DNA of 64,000 nucleotides from Laetiporus sulphureus 93-53 (GCF_001632365.1 NW_024468518.1:349576-413575); one strand, 5' to 3'. Positions 12,778 to 26,686 are shown, numbered from the stretch's first letter. The notes: generated by a model not told the origin, from the sequence alone. A program made the numbers and translations.

Positions 12778-12858
12778 AGCGTCTGATGCGTGGGGCTCAA
12801 GCAGCTCAGATGTTGGGAGGTGAATGCAAAGAGGATGTAACTCTGCGGCTATTTCTCT

Positions 12859-12903
12859 GCGATAGAGTTCACGCCTCGTGTGCCGAAGCTCGTTAGGTCT
12901 TTA
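12859..12903 (-). promoter_or_regulatory. Upstream block shared by copies A and B (copy A)
   Basis: About 45 bases, 82 bases upstream of the start codon. The plus-strand core AGTTCACGCCTCGTG and the following GAAGCTCG are also found upstream of copy B at nearly the same distance. Either a conserved promoter element or simple duplication residue. Confidence 0.55.
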
Positions 12904-13185
12904 AAATCAGGCCTAGTGGCGTGTCTATTATGGACATGGGCGCCCAAACTCGGAGGTAGGCGCGCCGATGGACATTGGACAACTATGACAGTCAAATCGG
13001 ATGGCATCCCACAATATCTCGAGTGGACACCACTTGGTTTAGCAGCGAGGGGCTAACCAGCGGTGCGAAAAAGCGGTAGCTCCTGATCCAAAGGGCAGGA
13101 GTACCAGGACCGAGTTGAGCAACTGCGATCAAGTGGGTCGAGTTGCAGGTTCCAACCTTCATGAATATACACCGTGACCGAGACG

Positions 13186-13219
13186 CTGCGTGTTCCGTCA
13201 CGCAGACGAGCGTCTCGTC
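13186..13219. other. Two adjacent short hairpins
   Basis: CTGCGTG-TTCCGT-CACGCAG (7-bp stem, 13186-13205) is immediately followed by GACGAG-CGT-CTCGTC (6-bp stem, 13205-13219). Both stems are perfect. It lies in the spacer between copies A and B; no function is evident. Confidence 0.35.
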
Positions 13220-13576
13220 ACAGAGTGTGATGTCGTAATTAGAACACCCGTTGAACCACGCTCGAAGGAAGCTGAGCTTAGCTATGGGTGTCAGGGCTCT
13301 TAAATATATAATCGATGACTGTATACTAGCTGTGGCCGTTTAAGCATTCCAGCAGCTGACATGCGATGGAGTCAGCCTAGTACGAACAGTGACGGTACTG
13401 CCAGCCAGTGCGCGTGCGACGGGTTTGTCCTGTTACCTGTCACATATATGCACACACCCCTTCCCTACGACACTCAAGTTGACAAATCAGGTCAGCAACG
13501 AATTCAAGAAAGTTATCCTTGAACAATAGGCTCGTATCGAAGTGCGACGGAGGCAAGCAAGCGAAAGAAGAATTGC

Positions 13577-13633
13577 TCAACCACTGCGGTAATTCACCAC
13601 GCCGTCGACATCCTCCACGTTCAACTCAGGCTT
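13577..13633 (-). pseudogene. Out-of-frame relic of the copy B C-terminal tail
   Basis: In another frame the minus strand reads KPELNVEDVDG and ends at TGA 13577-13579. This matches the in-frame tail of copy A (KPELNVEDIDD). The copy B frame ends earlier, at TGA 13621-13623, because the segment before it is 10 bases shorter than in copy A (44 against 54 bases between matching anchors). Confidence 0.75.
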
Positions 13634-16600
13634 CTACTTCGCAGACGTGACGCACAAATGCCTTTGATAGCGATCTTGAGGTCACCTTGCCATTCGGTTG
13701 TGTCTTCGGACAGTAGGGAACCTATGAGTTCCTCGACCTTCAAAGCGTGAGCTTTGAGTGCGTCAAGATCCCTTCGCACATGCAGCTGCGATCGAGGCTC
13801 GAGAGCCTTTCGCAGCCCCACAGCCTCTTTCACAAGTCGTCTGGAAACCGACGCACGACAGAAAATATTCAGTAGATGACAGCGATGGAAACAATTGGAC
13901 ACACATTCTCTTCGTCAGTATAGCTTGCACATCCTCCAGCTCTTGATGCACTGCAGTATCCAACTGCTTCAAGGCCTGCTTCTTCGACTGTTGAAGGTGC
14001 TTGTAGGTGCACTCGAGACACAAAAGAAGGTGGGGAAGAGGTCCCAAGAACAGCATCTTGTAGTGCTTGTCCTCGTCTCGCCAATTGATCGTCGTTGAAA
14101 CTTCGTGGCAAGCAGCAACCTTACGGCGCCTCATCGCCTGCGTTTGACTCGGAGCCCTTCCCGAAAGGCGGTGCCGCCGCACGTAGCTGCGGTACGCTGA
14201 CAGGATAACGAAGGCAGCCCTTAGCTCCGCTCCGGATAGCGCGGCGGGAGCCATCGCAATCTGATCGGGATCGTCGGCGTCGTTATGCAGAGTAAGATCT
14301 TCAAGTTCGGTATAGAAGGTCTGTGGCTCGTCATCGCCCACGTCAACATCTTCCTCCTCATCAACTTCGGGCTCCAACCCATCATCTGTCGTCCCCGAGG
14401 ATTCGTGTTCTTCGAAGCGCACGGGAGGAGCAGGGATGAAAGGTGCAGCTTCAGCTCGCAAAGCACTTTTCGGTGCGGACGGCATGCCAGAATTGATCAA
14501 AGCAGGTACATCTGCAAGCGAGCAATAAACCACCCGCCGCACATTAGAAGGCTCAACGATAGGGGGCGGCATTCTGCTTGACTCATGCAATTGTATCATT
14601 TCGTCCATCCAAGAACCCACGGTCGATCGGCGGACGGCACTCGCGACGTGAGACCATGACCGCGCAGTAACATACCTAACCCCAATTAAGCAAGTAGAAG
14701 TGATAACTAGACATCTCAGTGCACTTACTGAGCATAGATACGGTCGAAGTTTCGATTGGACTTGTAGATAGATGTTACAGTATTCAAAATTGTCGTTCTC
14801 ATCTTGTCGTCACGAATGTTATAGCCCACTGAAGCAGACGCGCCGTGAGTGCCGTGCTAGTCATCTAAAAGTGGTAAACACAAACGTAGGCATATGTTTC
14901 TGCAGCTGCAATTCTTGATGAGCAACAGTATGACGATACCAGCACTAATGCTTACATTCTTGCAATGAACACGGCCCTGACTTGGTATGGAAGCGTAGAT
15001 AAAGTGCGGTTTCCATGCAACAGATAATCTATGCGAGTTCAAGCGTAATAACTGGTGTAATTTCACATATGCTACCAACCTGCACCGACACCTGTATACA
15101 TCTGCTCCAAAACGTCCGCCATGGGTTTGATGTACAGATGTATTTTATTCACTTTGCGCTTGTGTAGCCTCTCGACATTTGGAAGCAAGTGTATCAGCCA
15201 GCTACGGGGAAGAGTTAAGCCATGCAGATTACCCCGCCGAGGCCAAATGGAGACGATTAACATCCCGCAGAGTGAGTCCAGGAAATTGCAGAGAACCCCG
15301 ACATCTATGGCCCGTCGATGAGCCAAAACATGACTGCAGATATCGTCCATGAGTGGAAGACGCTATTTTTTAACAGTGCGATAAGCATACTAGATGAACT
15401 GGATCCCTCGGTCGAGAGATGAGACCGAGTCATTCTTCGTGAACGCCAAGATATCATGAACCACGTATACTTGATGGCTTCCTTCAAGCCTCATCAGAGG
15501 CGGCGGGGGTTGGTATGTGGCGACTGCACGGGAACGATGCGCATGGAAGAAGGCTAAATTGGGATCCCACATGCGGGCTAGTGAGAAGGCTCTCATCAGG
15601 ACAGTCAAAAAGGTCGGATTGAAGTCCACACGGCCAAATCGATCAAAGCGGTAAAGCCAGTCGATTGCCCACCAGCTAGCGATCTGCATGCCTTCCTTGA
15701 ATTCAGGGATCATGTTACTTCGAAGGTTTTGCAGCGTGCCCAATGTATAAAATGGAGGATGCAGAGCTTCGTGTAGCTTACGAAGCCAATAGCTGTCTAC
15801 ATGTCAGTTTCTATTCCGCATATACATCAGATGTGGCATTGAACGCTTACGAATGTACTTTTTCCTGCTGATATTTTTCCTGATCATCACGAAGCTCCAC
15901 AGCATACATGGTCTTATATATGAGAACTTGCTGCAGGTAGATGCGGATGCGCAGATTGTAAGCATCAATATTGTACGACGCCATGTCCGGGTGCTCTCGG
16001 GGACAATCAGAACGCCTGTTACAACGGCCAGACGCGCTATGGATCAGACAGGGCTGCAAGGCCCGTATTGTGCGACACAGTTCGTTCTCGCGTGACACCC
16101 TATCGCGTAAGCGTTCTTGGAGGACTCCGCGCACAAGCTCGTTCAGCTCCCATTGGGGATCGACTGTCTCTTTATCAGTCATGTGGGTCGGACTGCTCTT
16201 GTACCGCTCGTAGAGCATGGTATCCTTTATGATCAATTCCTCTGCCGTTGGATTGAAGCCAAAGAGTTTTCTGATGTCCGCATTGTTGAATGGCTGCGCA
16301 TCAGAGATATACTGTTGCAGCAAGCTGACGTATAGCAGAAAGCTCTGAAGGCTCTCCGCAACCTCGTGTAGCGTGGCATATTGAATCTCCGGTAGATTGG
16401 AGAAGGCATGGTCTAAGCACATGAGCGCCGCAGCATTATCTTCATGCGATCGATGGAAACGCTCGCCGAGTTGCATCAGAGCATTTGTATCTCGGGAGTC
16501 GATAGCACGAAACATGGATATCTGTGATTTATGAATTACGGTCAGCATTCAACATAGGGGCTGTATTGATGATACGAAACTAACCTCATCTCGGGTCTTG

Positions 16601-19600
16601 TCGTCAAGAGGAGACGTGTTCAAAGTGTGCATGATCGAGATGAGTTGCGACAGAATGTAGTCGTCCTTCGCATAGCTTTGGGTAACACCGAGAGATAAAC
16701 ATCGCCATAAGCCATCCAGAAGAGACTGAGATGCATGTTGAAGAGCGTTTGGACTTTCCTTATCCGCAAGAAACAGTCGGATAGAATCCACTGTGCGGCC
16801 TTCCTGCCTGTGCAGCTCAGCGGCTTCTGAGAATCTTCCCAGGTTCTCCAACGTGGTTGCACGAGCGACGTCCATATTGTAGTCGTCCATATATTCAAGC
16901 GCCTCCGTGTCCGATTCGAACAGTTCCATGGCCTTCCTACTCAACAGCGTTGATATGATCGGAATTATATGAAAAGGCGGCAAAGCACGTACTTCAGTTT
17001 GCGGGCACGCAGATACTCCAAACGTGAGACATCAATGATGCTATCTACAACGTCTGCGTCCATGACGTCCCGATGATCTTTGATGACGCACACAGCTTCA
17101 TCAAACTTGCCTGCTTTACGATAGTGTCGTGCAGAGAGCGTGTACTCAGCTGCGTCCAAATATATGTCAGCGGCTTTTCCTTCGTTTCCACTAAGTGAGT
17201 AACACTCTGCAGCTCTCAGCAGATACGTGCGATGTTCCCCTTTCTTTGTGGTACTCTCCGCGGAAGTCAAGAAGGCAACAGCTGCAATACGGAAAGCTTC
17301 TGCACGCTGAGTATGACCTCCTCGCGTGGGACTTGGGATCGATCTGGCTTGCTCTCTCAGGTAGTATGCATTGGCGACGCCCTTCTCCCTGGGCATGCCC
17401 GCGCGTTCATAGCAATGCATGGCTTGCATATAACGTCGGTGATTGAATAGGTTTAACCCCATTGCAGCCCATTCCTCACACTTAGAAGACGTGGCAAGAC
17501 GGGGAACATCAGAACCTGGCGTGTAGCCCTGGATTTGATTCCTTTGAGTCCAAAGTACCTTAAAAAAAGGTGTTGGATCAAAAGCACATGTTACACGTCA
17601 TGAATCTCACTTTCATGGGTTCACTCTTTTCTGAGCTGTCCGCAATCCAGAGATTCTGTCGCGCTCTGGTGATAGCGACATATAGAGATTTGAGCTAATC
17701 ATATGCATCAGACAACAAGATCGTCGTTCCTCGGTCGGACTCTCTGGAAAGTAGGGATGCACTCACGTCCCGACACAGGCCGTTGTGGCGTGCGTCATCA
17801 AATTGAGGCGCTTTGTACTTGATCTTCTCCTTGTCAGGCAAAGCGTTGAAGATCACTCGCCATTGCGCAAGGTCAACCGTTGAATCAGCGAAAAAGTTGT
17901 ACAACAAGACCTGTGTCAACGTTATGAGTGGGTATTCAACAGAAGAGCATGGCATGCTACATCATTGAATTCGAGACCCTTGCTTTCATAGACCGTTCTA
18001 CACCGCTTCAATGTCAATGGACGTCAGAAGTCTTTGCATGAACGCCTACAAGATTAGACCTATATCTCCTACTTTTTCTCTCAGTTTGTTACGTGCAGAA
18101 TCGTCGCGAACCAAGATGCCTGTTCCCCTTGAGTAATGATTGTGATTAAAGGCGGATAGACTCACATTGCTGCGCGCCAAATTCTATCTGGCTACCTCTT
18201 TAGGAAAGTAGTCAAGCGGGGAAAGCAGATCTGACATGACAACCGCTCACGATTCCCCGAAGAGGAATTGCTCATACTGAACAGAATCCTGATCCCAACC
18301 ACTGAGGAAGACGGGCCTCCGACCTTCAACGATTCCTTGCTCCTCGACAAGATTGTCGATGGCATAGGGCCAGAAAGTAGTGATCAGCTGGACGACAGAA
18401 CGCGCGCAGTCTACTATCCCAGCGTGTGAGCGATAGTTGACGGCCAGTTGGAATGATTGTGGCTGTTGCTTTCGCGCCGTTGACGTCGCCTGATGACACG
18501 ACGACATGAGATAGCAATCCAGTCTGCCAGAAAGGGACCACATGTACCTCCACTCGGTAAAGGAAGGCTTTGAGATCATCGAACCTAAAATTGCTTCCGA
18601 TAGAAATGGTTTGCGCGGTATCTCCTGCCCAGAACAAACCGTTATCCGGGTTTCGACAAATCGTCCTCAAGACTAGGATTGACAATCAGTTCACTTTCAC
18701 AGTGCCAGATTACCATATTTCTCGCCTAATGCATCAATGAGCAAGTTATCCTGTGCCTCATCGATATAGCTTTGCAAAACGTTATCTGAATAGAGCAACG
18801 AAACTATGATATCAATGCAGCTCACATGAAGTCCATATACCCCCCAGGAACGCCTTGAGTACGTAAGCTGTCCAGGATGAAGCGCGTCCTACGAGACAAA
18901 TTCTATTCATTGCCGGACACAGCTCATGAACGCGATGGCGTACCGGTCTGCAGCATCATACTCTCGTCGCTCACGCTTGCGCTTCAAGTAAGCTAAGAAC
19001 AACTTGTACAATGCTTCTCTTTGATTCGCAAATGTCGCCTGCGTACGATGGCTGAGCTTGAGATATGTATCTTGATCGAGATAACCAGTGCTGCTTTCCA
19101 ACGTCCGTTCCGACCCCTTGATGACACCTGAGAAGCAAGATGATGATAATAGATGGGGGCAGGATCTAAAAAAGTACCAACCCATGATTTCGCCGAAAAC
19201 TAAAGCAGGATCTGCATCAATCGTTATCAGCATCTCGACAAGCAGATAATCTCCTCGAACGACAGACCTAAGCTCTTCGTCAATTGCTGGGGAAAATGCG
19301 GCCAGTAGCAGTCCAGGAATATGCCATATGAAACGAAAGAAGAACGACGCCGTCGCATGTAATCATTTGACAGGGGCTCCTCGACATCAGCGCCAGTAAG
19401 GTCGTTTGATAGTGCGTTTCGACCGTCCTTAAATGACGTAGCGTGACTGAACTCGGCTTCCAGAAGACGACAGAGCTGCACTCTGGACATCAGACAAGCT
19501 GTTTCACCTCAACTGGTATACGTACCTGATCAAAGGTCAGGAACAGAGGGAAATGCTCCTCTTGCACCTCTCCAAAGCGCTTCGGCAGATTTCCTTGCCA

Positions 19601-22169
19601 GTCATCCTCCTCATCAAGATCGACCAATCCTCGTTCATGTTGTGCACGTCGGATTGCGGCTAATTGCCTGAGCTCCGCGAGAGATTTGTCCGCACTTGAC
19701 AGTGACTCATATAATTTCGCGAAGAACTCGCTGACTTTCTCGGCCAACACGCGTGACTGAGTGACGAAAAGTTGCCGAGGTCTCGGCAGCGCGCCTTCGA
19801 ATGTAGGCCATGTTCGTTCGATACCAAGCATCTTGAACAACATCGTTGTAGTTTTTCTGTAAAGAATGTGTCAGTTGATGTTCTTCACAGTCTCAACTGA
19901 ATACGTACCCGGTACCGCTCCTACCAAGGACGTAACAAGAACCGGTATGTTCAATGATTCGCTTTTCTTGAGGACTGAGAAAGTGGTGGTCAGCTCATTT
20001 CAATACCACGACCTGGCTAGTACATACGAAACATCGAAAACATGAGCAACGTCTTGATCGGCAATGATACCTATCGCGATAGCAAGGAGTATTAGGTTTC
20101 ATCGAGACATCATGAGTACGGGGCCTCACTGTTCAGTAGTGCCTAAATGGAACGCGACCCGCGTAAGGCCCCGAATGAACTTGTACATGACCATCAGATA
20201 CTTGCCTGAGAAAATATCACGTATTTCTCCAGTCTGTACAGATGTTCAAATCCGTCGCTGCAGGTGACACGATGGCGGTCACTAATTCGGTACTCACACG
20301 AGTATTTCATGAAGCTGTGGGCACATATGAGCGGCAAATTCCGTGATAATGAGACACTACTTACCTTTTCTAAATCGTCTTTGTGCAGATCTGGCAATCC
20401 TGTTGACGAAGTGACAGTGGGAAGCTCTTCTGAAGCCGGGAACGTGGCGGGAAGGACAACATTCACATTGTCTCCCACCTTTCGTGGCCTATTGCGGAAG
20501 GCACATCTTTCGGAGTATTGTAAACGACGAGTGCATGATTCGCGAGAACGACACACACCGGCGCTTGTACTCCTTTCCCTTTCGCCCGAGCTGGTGGCCC
20601 ACGCCATCCCAGAGCCGTCTATCCAACTGTGCATGCGTGTAGATCCCGAAAATCTTTATGACTGCATCAAACAGTAAATAGTATGAACGACTAGTCCAAT
20701 TTTAAGTTTAAATGCGCAGACCTTGGCGTTCCACCTGGTGCATCCCAGACCATGCAATCAGCACACGCTCATATTGGGGAGATGGATCACTCACGTCACT
20801 CTCGAACTCGGGAACACAATCGATGTGGTACTTGAGTAAAGACATTTCGTTTGAGAGAGAGAGCAGTTACTGTTAATGCAGGTGTACCACTCACGACAAG
20901 ACGGGAGTCGCGTGTCATTTTCGCCTCAAAGATGGGGATCTCCGAGTCAGGACCAGTGAGTTGCTTCTGGTTGTCATCAGAGAAGTGCCCATTGGACAGC
21001 TCCCTGTAGCCAATTTAGATTATTTCAGGACTGACCAGACCGTTTCTACATACTTAATCTTCTTCAGAACGATTTTGAACAGCGCAGAGTTCTTCTTTCG
21101 CATTTGACGTAGGTCGCTATCTGCGCGGGTTGATATAAGTATTCTCCATTCGCCGAGTCCATCGGCGCTGTCGAAGTACAGGGCTGCCTTCATGGGCTGC
21201 ACCATGGGATAGGCAGCCGCCGTACTATCGCCGACAGCTTCCACCGTCGACAGAATTTCGGTGCGACGTGTATTTTGCACGGAAGTTTCGGGCTTGTTCT
21301 CGTGTGGCTCGCAAACATATGTTCTCCGGATTGCCTCCTTCAAATGAATAGACCGTAACGTTTCCAAAAAATACTAGCACGGCACCCGCAATGAGTTGTT
21401 ATTTGCGCGCTGAGCAAAAGATGCTGACCTGGAGTAGCTTTTTCTGATTGACAAGGATCTCAGACGCTAGCTGGTCCGCGTCGGCTTTGTTGGTAGGTAC
21501 CTCAGCGCCGAAGTTCATGAACGGCAATGAGTCAATCGTTGCATGGAATTGTGCTCTCCTCATTTTCTTCTGTGAACGCTGCGACTTGAATTTTCCCTGC
21601 TTCGCGGATTGCGACCTTTCCTTCGTAACCTCTGCTTCATTCGCATCAATGTCTGCGGTAGCGAACGAGTGCGAGCTGAGGGCCTGGAGAACGGGATACG
21701 CGAGCTCAATGGAATGTCTACGATCTCGCAAATTCTCGACCTCATCAGCAGAATACGGATACGGCAGGAATAAAAGGAATAGAGAAAACCGATCTAGCAG
21801 TGCTCGCGCGAGCGATTTAGAGAAATCGTGAGCGTTATCCGGGAAGTTGCTGACAATGCTGCTGCTCAACAGGAGTGCCGTAGTTTCGCTCGCAACTATT
21901 CGCAGGATTCAGAATAACCATCAAATATCCTGGCAGACTGATCGCCTCCTACCCGAGATGATAAATTCAAACAAACCGGAAAATTCAAGAAGATCGTGGA
22001 TGACCGAGTCAGTGACAACCACTGGATTATCGAGGAAACTATCGAGAACGCTCAAGGCGATCTCAAGCGATTCCTCGTTGCTCAGCGGGATTCTTCCGAA
22101 CAAGTCCATGTCCAGTTTGGCATGAGCTTGCTTTGACTTTGAGGTATTTTGTTCGTGTCGGTCTCTCAT
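13621..22169 (-). CDS. Helicase copy B: TRANK1-like UvrD-family SF1 helicase with RelE-like, TPR and CCCH segments
   Basis: Same architecture as copy A. The start at 22169 gives MRDRHEQ, parallel to MRDK of copy A. RelE-like segment about 21250-20590 (GEWRILISTRADSDLRQ, KYHIDCVPEFESD, KIFGIYTHAQLD) with a 13-nt microexon at 20722-20734. Motif I GRSGTGKTTT is split by an intron at the same codon position (about 19855-19910). Other motifs: DEAQD at 18748-18762, WAGDTAQTI at about 18620, NYRSHAGIV at about 18430, SKGLEFNDV at about 17980, LYVAITRAR at about 17680. TPR-like repeats lie at 17462-16580, a canonical CCCH finger at 15991-16050, an acidic stretch (EVDEEEDVDV) at about 14350 and FLGPLPHLLLCLEC at about 14040. 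The C terminus differs from copy A: a net loss of 10 bases just before the stop shifts the frame, so it ends RSLS and the family tail survives only out of frame. The helicase itself appears intact. Confidence 0.9.
15991..16050 (-). other. CCCH zinc finger of copy B
   Basis: Twenty codons with exact C-x8-C-x5-C-x3-H spacing (starts CLIHSASGRC, ends CPREH), the canonical CCCH RNA-binding finger spacing. It lies in the helical region after the TPR-like repeats. Confidence 0.8.
20722..20734 (-). other. 13-nt microexon in copy B
   Basis: GTGGAACGCCAAG on the minus strand, between CACCAG and a GT donor. It links the exon ending FESD to the exon starting TC-ATA-AAG and keeps the frame (VERQVIKIFG). 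Confidence 0.75.
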
Positions 22170-22741
22170 CGTGTGAGGCTAGGGGCTTGGTAATGGCGGA
22201 GTAGAGGAAAGAGGGATGCAAACAGAAGGCGACTGCTGCGGCCATCCTTCTATGCGATAAAGTTCACGCCTCGTGAATCGAAGCTCGCTAACTCTTTGAA
22301 AGGCATGAGTATATATGGGCGGCGTATCCATAAAAGTAGACGCATCAAATGATCAAGCCGTCAGATGTTACCATATCCGATGATATCATACTGAGGGTAC
22401 AGCACGTACAGCCGCACTCGAACAACGCAGAACTGCACCAGCTTGGCCTTGTACTAGCTCCCGCGTGAGGGGCAGCAGTTGCGCGAACGACTCGGTTCCT
22501 TTGGGGTGTCGCGTCACGCTTATCGCGCCAGTCACAGAATATGTCACGTTGTGCCACTCATTCGTAGCACGTGATCACGTGAAAGACGGACGCCCATCGC
22601 CAGCGCCAAGCGGGCCTCATTGCAAGCTATTCATTACTTCGACTTTCCTCCCAATTTTTCTGGTAAACCTACTCCTCTGGGTTGGTTGCGAATCACCGTG
22701 CAAGCGTAGCCCTCCATTGACACCGCTATCGTGGCCAGACC
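22170..22741. promoter_or_regulatory. Divergent promoter of copy B and the Rab GTPase gene
   Basis: Carries, for copy B, the block shared with copy A (22254-22297) and a TATATAT run at 22310-22316, about 140 bases upstream of its start. The right half is the promoter of the Rab gene; it contains CACGTGATCACGTG at about 22568-22581, a palindromic pair of CACGTG E-boxes. Confidence 0.5.
22254..22297 (-). promoter_or_regulatory. Upstream block shared by copies A and B (copy B)
   Basis: Plus-strand core AGTTCACGCCTCGTG followed by GAAGCTCG, 85 bases upstream of the copy B start. Equivalent to 12859-12903 upstream of copy A. Confidence 0.55.
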
Positions 22742-23665
<924 letters not shown>

Positions 23666-23906
23666 AGGCTGCAGCGGCTAGACATCGGCTACTCATATTG
23701 TGTACATAAATATCTCTCTCTTTCTCCTTGTTGTCGTGAACTTTTACCGGATGGCGTCCACGCCGCTATTTATCCCCGTGTAAACTCATCATGCTGGCGT
23801 GCCAGTACAATATGCCTTATGGACCTATATACCCCTCTATGCACTATTCAACACGCACAAGCACGAACACAAATACAACACAGGAGAAAACGCATACGAG
23901 AGGCGT

Positions 23907-26686
23907 TCACTCCTCAATCGGGACGGACGAGTTCCAGTTACCTCCCCACCATCGCTTGATGCGCTCGCCACCCCATTCCTCGTACTCGGCCTTGGTCACG
24001 CCGACCTTCTTGAACTCATCCGTCTTCGCAAAGTCCGCCATTCCCTTCCAGGCGTCCAACATCGGGTCCGCGGCCCGCACGATCTCCAGAGGCATCTCAG
24101 GCGGCAAGATGGGCCGCAGCGTCGCATGCAGACGGGAGACTATTCCAGGCAGTTGTGACGGCCCTCCAGTCACAAAAACGTTCTGAATGTGAAGTTCAGT
24201 CACTGATTTGACGATGAGTTGCTCAACTATACCTTGACCAAGCGTCCCTTCTCTGGGTCAGGGAAGCGTGAGAGAATGCTCTGCAGCACCTCTCCTATAC
24301 CGGCGGAGTCCACGCCCGCCATGTTGGGTGAGAACCACGTCTCGCAGACACGCCAACGCTCGACATTGAGGTGTATCCGTGTCTTGCCTGCATTGCACCG
24401 CCGTGAATATAGACAAAACAAAAAAGTATCATGGAGGCGTACCTTCAATGTCGCCTTCGTCATACTGCGGTCGGAATGCAGATAGCAGGGCAGATCTCTG
24501 AGCGGAGAGGGAGGCATGTGTATGCTCGTGCGTGAAGGACGGGTCGTACTGCAGCAGCTTCTGTTCTACCGCCTGCAGGCTCGCGAGATCTTCTTCCTCG
24601 TCAGAAGACGCTGCTGCATTGTTCTAAGATACAAAGTTATGAAACCCAACGTGCGTGTATCTGGCGAAGGTGCACTTACGATTTTTCGGTAGATCGCCCA
24701 GTCCGCATCATCGGCGCCAAACATGTCCTCTGGTTCATACCTCAATAAACTGTCTTCCACGGATTCGCTGTCATAGACTCACCAGCTCCAGTCTTTCTGC
24801 GCTTCTTCGGGACGCGATCATCAGCGGCCAGATTCGCGATGCTCTTCATCCGCGCCTGAGCAGCAGCGCTCTTGCGATCTGTCAGCGCAGCCCTCCTCCT
24901 ATTCCGCTCCTTGATCTTGTTCATGATCGTCTGCGTTACTATGCATCAATCAGCCTGGACCTATCGCGAAAGAGCTGACACAACCTCCTGTTCTTTCCGC
25001 AGCTTGCTCGCCCATCCTGATAAATCGCGATCGCGCTCTTCTTCTTCTCGCCGCTCTTCTGCCTCTCTTTCCTCGCGCTCTCGCTCTTTCTCGCGCTTTG
25101 CACGTTCGCGAGCATCGTAGCCTGCCTTCAAGAGCCGTTGTTTCCGTTTCTCTTTGAGGCCGTCCTCGTCCAGCTAGAGCAAGAGTCAGAACGAAGAGCC
25201 AGCCGTTCAAGGATTAGAAAGGACACACATCAGCATCGGGCACATCGAGGAGAGGGAATGATGGTGGCTCCTCCTGTGTGGGGATTATAAGTTGTATGAG
25301 GCATTGGGTGAGAAGCAATGACACCAACTTCTTGCTCATCGCCATCCGTCTCCTTCTTTCTCGCCTTTTTCAAATCATTCTCTAGCTTCTTGATAGCACT
25401 ATCCAAGGCTGCATCGTCATCGAAACCTTCCTCTTGTAGTGTGTTCTGTCGCTATGTGAGTTCAATGAGCATGCCTCGAACAGAAGGGATTCTTACGGTC
25501 CACTGCTTCTTGTTCTCCTCTTCCCGCCTCTCTCTTAAGCTCAACATGTATTGCAAATCGTTCTCTTTCTGCACAAGCTGATGTAACGAGTTCAGCATTT
25601 ATGTCATTGGCACATCTATGTATAGCCTACCTTCTCCATCCGCGTTCTAGCTGCGATCTCTTGCAGCTTGCGCCCCTGCTCCTTCTTACGCTCCGCAATA
25701 CGTGCGAGCTCTTCTTCGGTTTTCTCTTCTGTGACAGGAAGCGTGAAAGAAAACTGGATGATGCGCTCCGCTTCACGCATTTTTAGCGGGTCTTTCAGAG
25801 TACGCAACAGAGAGGTATAGTCTGTCGCAAACTCGCAGAAGTTTTGCAACATCCACTTCCGGCATGTCTCAGCAGGTTGAATCTCGTAGGAATACACAAC
25901 GTACATTCGTCTGCGTTGCAGTGACGCGCGTTGGGAAGGTCGGGTACTTCAGTTGGATCAGCTTGAGAAGATAGTCCGTCGCTTGATTTGCACCCCATGG
26001 TATACGCTTGGCGTGACTCATGATGCCCTTCCCGTTCATTATCGGTATCACAGATGTCGATGCAGAGTTGAACGATATGACGAGGCCATCGGAGGTGAAG
26101 GGAACTGGTGGCGACGGGAGGTTATTGTGGTAGAAGGACAACACAGAGTCCACGCAGAAAGCAAGGGAGGGCACGGAATATTGCTCAAACATCAGCTCAG
26201 ACGTCAGTCCACGGGAGTGCAACGGCGAACAGAGGCGCTCCGTCATGAGCACGGGGTGTTCCACAGTGGGAGCATCGATGCCGAGCTGTATGAACGCGTA
26301 GTCGAGTGCATTCTCCTACATCTCCCTGCGAGATCAGTGCTCGCGACACATCGCAATACTGTGCATTTGCTCACAAGGGCGTCAAAATTCAGGAGCACAT
26401 CCCCTTCCCATGGCGTCTTCGCCTGCGATTTGGCCCCTCCCTCGGCTTCTACACCGTCCCCAAAGAGCAGCAGCGGCTTGTTCGTCCTTCGTTCCTTGTA
26501 CTTTGACACAATATTTGGCTGACAACGAGGCTCGGACGAAGTGCAGAAACCAAATCTCAGAGTAGTGGAACCATTATCGATGATTAATGGAGTCTGCCTG
26601 CCTCGGTGTTCATCATAAGAGGCAGCCACAGGGAGAACCGGCACAGCCGGAGCAGGGAGGCGCGTAATGTTCAGTTGTTGAGCCAT
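23907..26686 (-). CDS. ARP5: Actin-related protein 5 (INO80 complex subunit)
   Basis: Nuclear actin-fold subunit of the INO80 chromatin-remodelling complex, needed with Ies6 for nucleosome sliding. The N terminus has the actin nucleotide-site signature (LIIDNGSTTLRFGF), then PNIVSKYKERR and HPVLMTERLCSP. Further exons give SHAKRIPWGANQATDYLLKL and the lysine- and glutamate-rich coiled-coil insertion typical of Arp5 (EELARIAERKKEQGRKLQEI, then further charged helices at about 25000-25500). The C-terminal actin part includes NVFVTGGPSQLPGIVSRL and ends GGNWNSSVPIEE. The length (about 750 residues after splicing, estimate) and the insertion separate it from actin and Arp4/6/8. The start at 26686 is the first in-frame ATG of the first exon. 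Confidence 0.9.

Larger units (their letters stand above)
12778..13620. other. Spacer between copies A and B
   Basis: Holds the promoter of copy A at its left end (a block shared with copy B at 12859-12903) and the 3' flank of copy B at its right end, including an out-of-frame relic of the C-terminal coding tail (13577-13633). Two adjacent hairpins lie at 13186-13219. No gene is supported. Confidence 0.6.
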
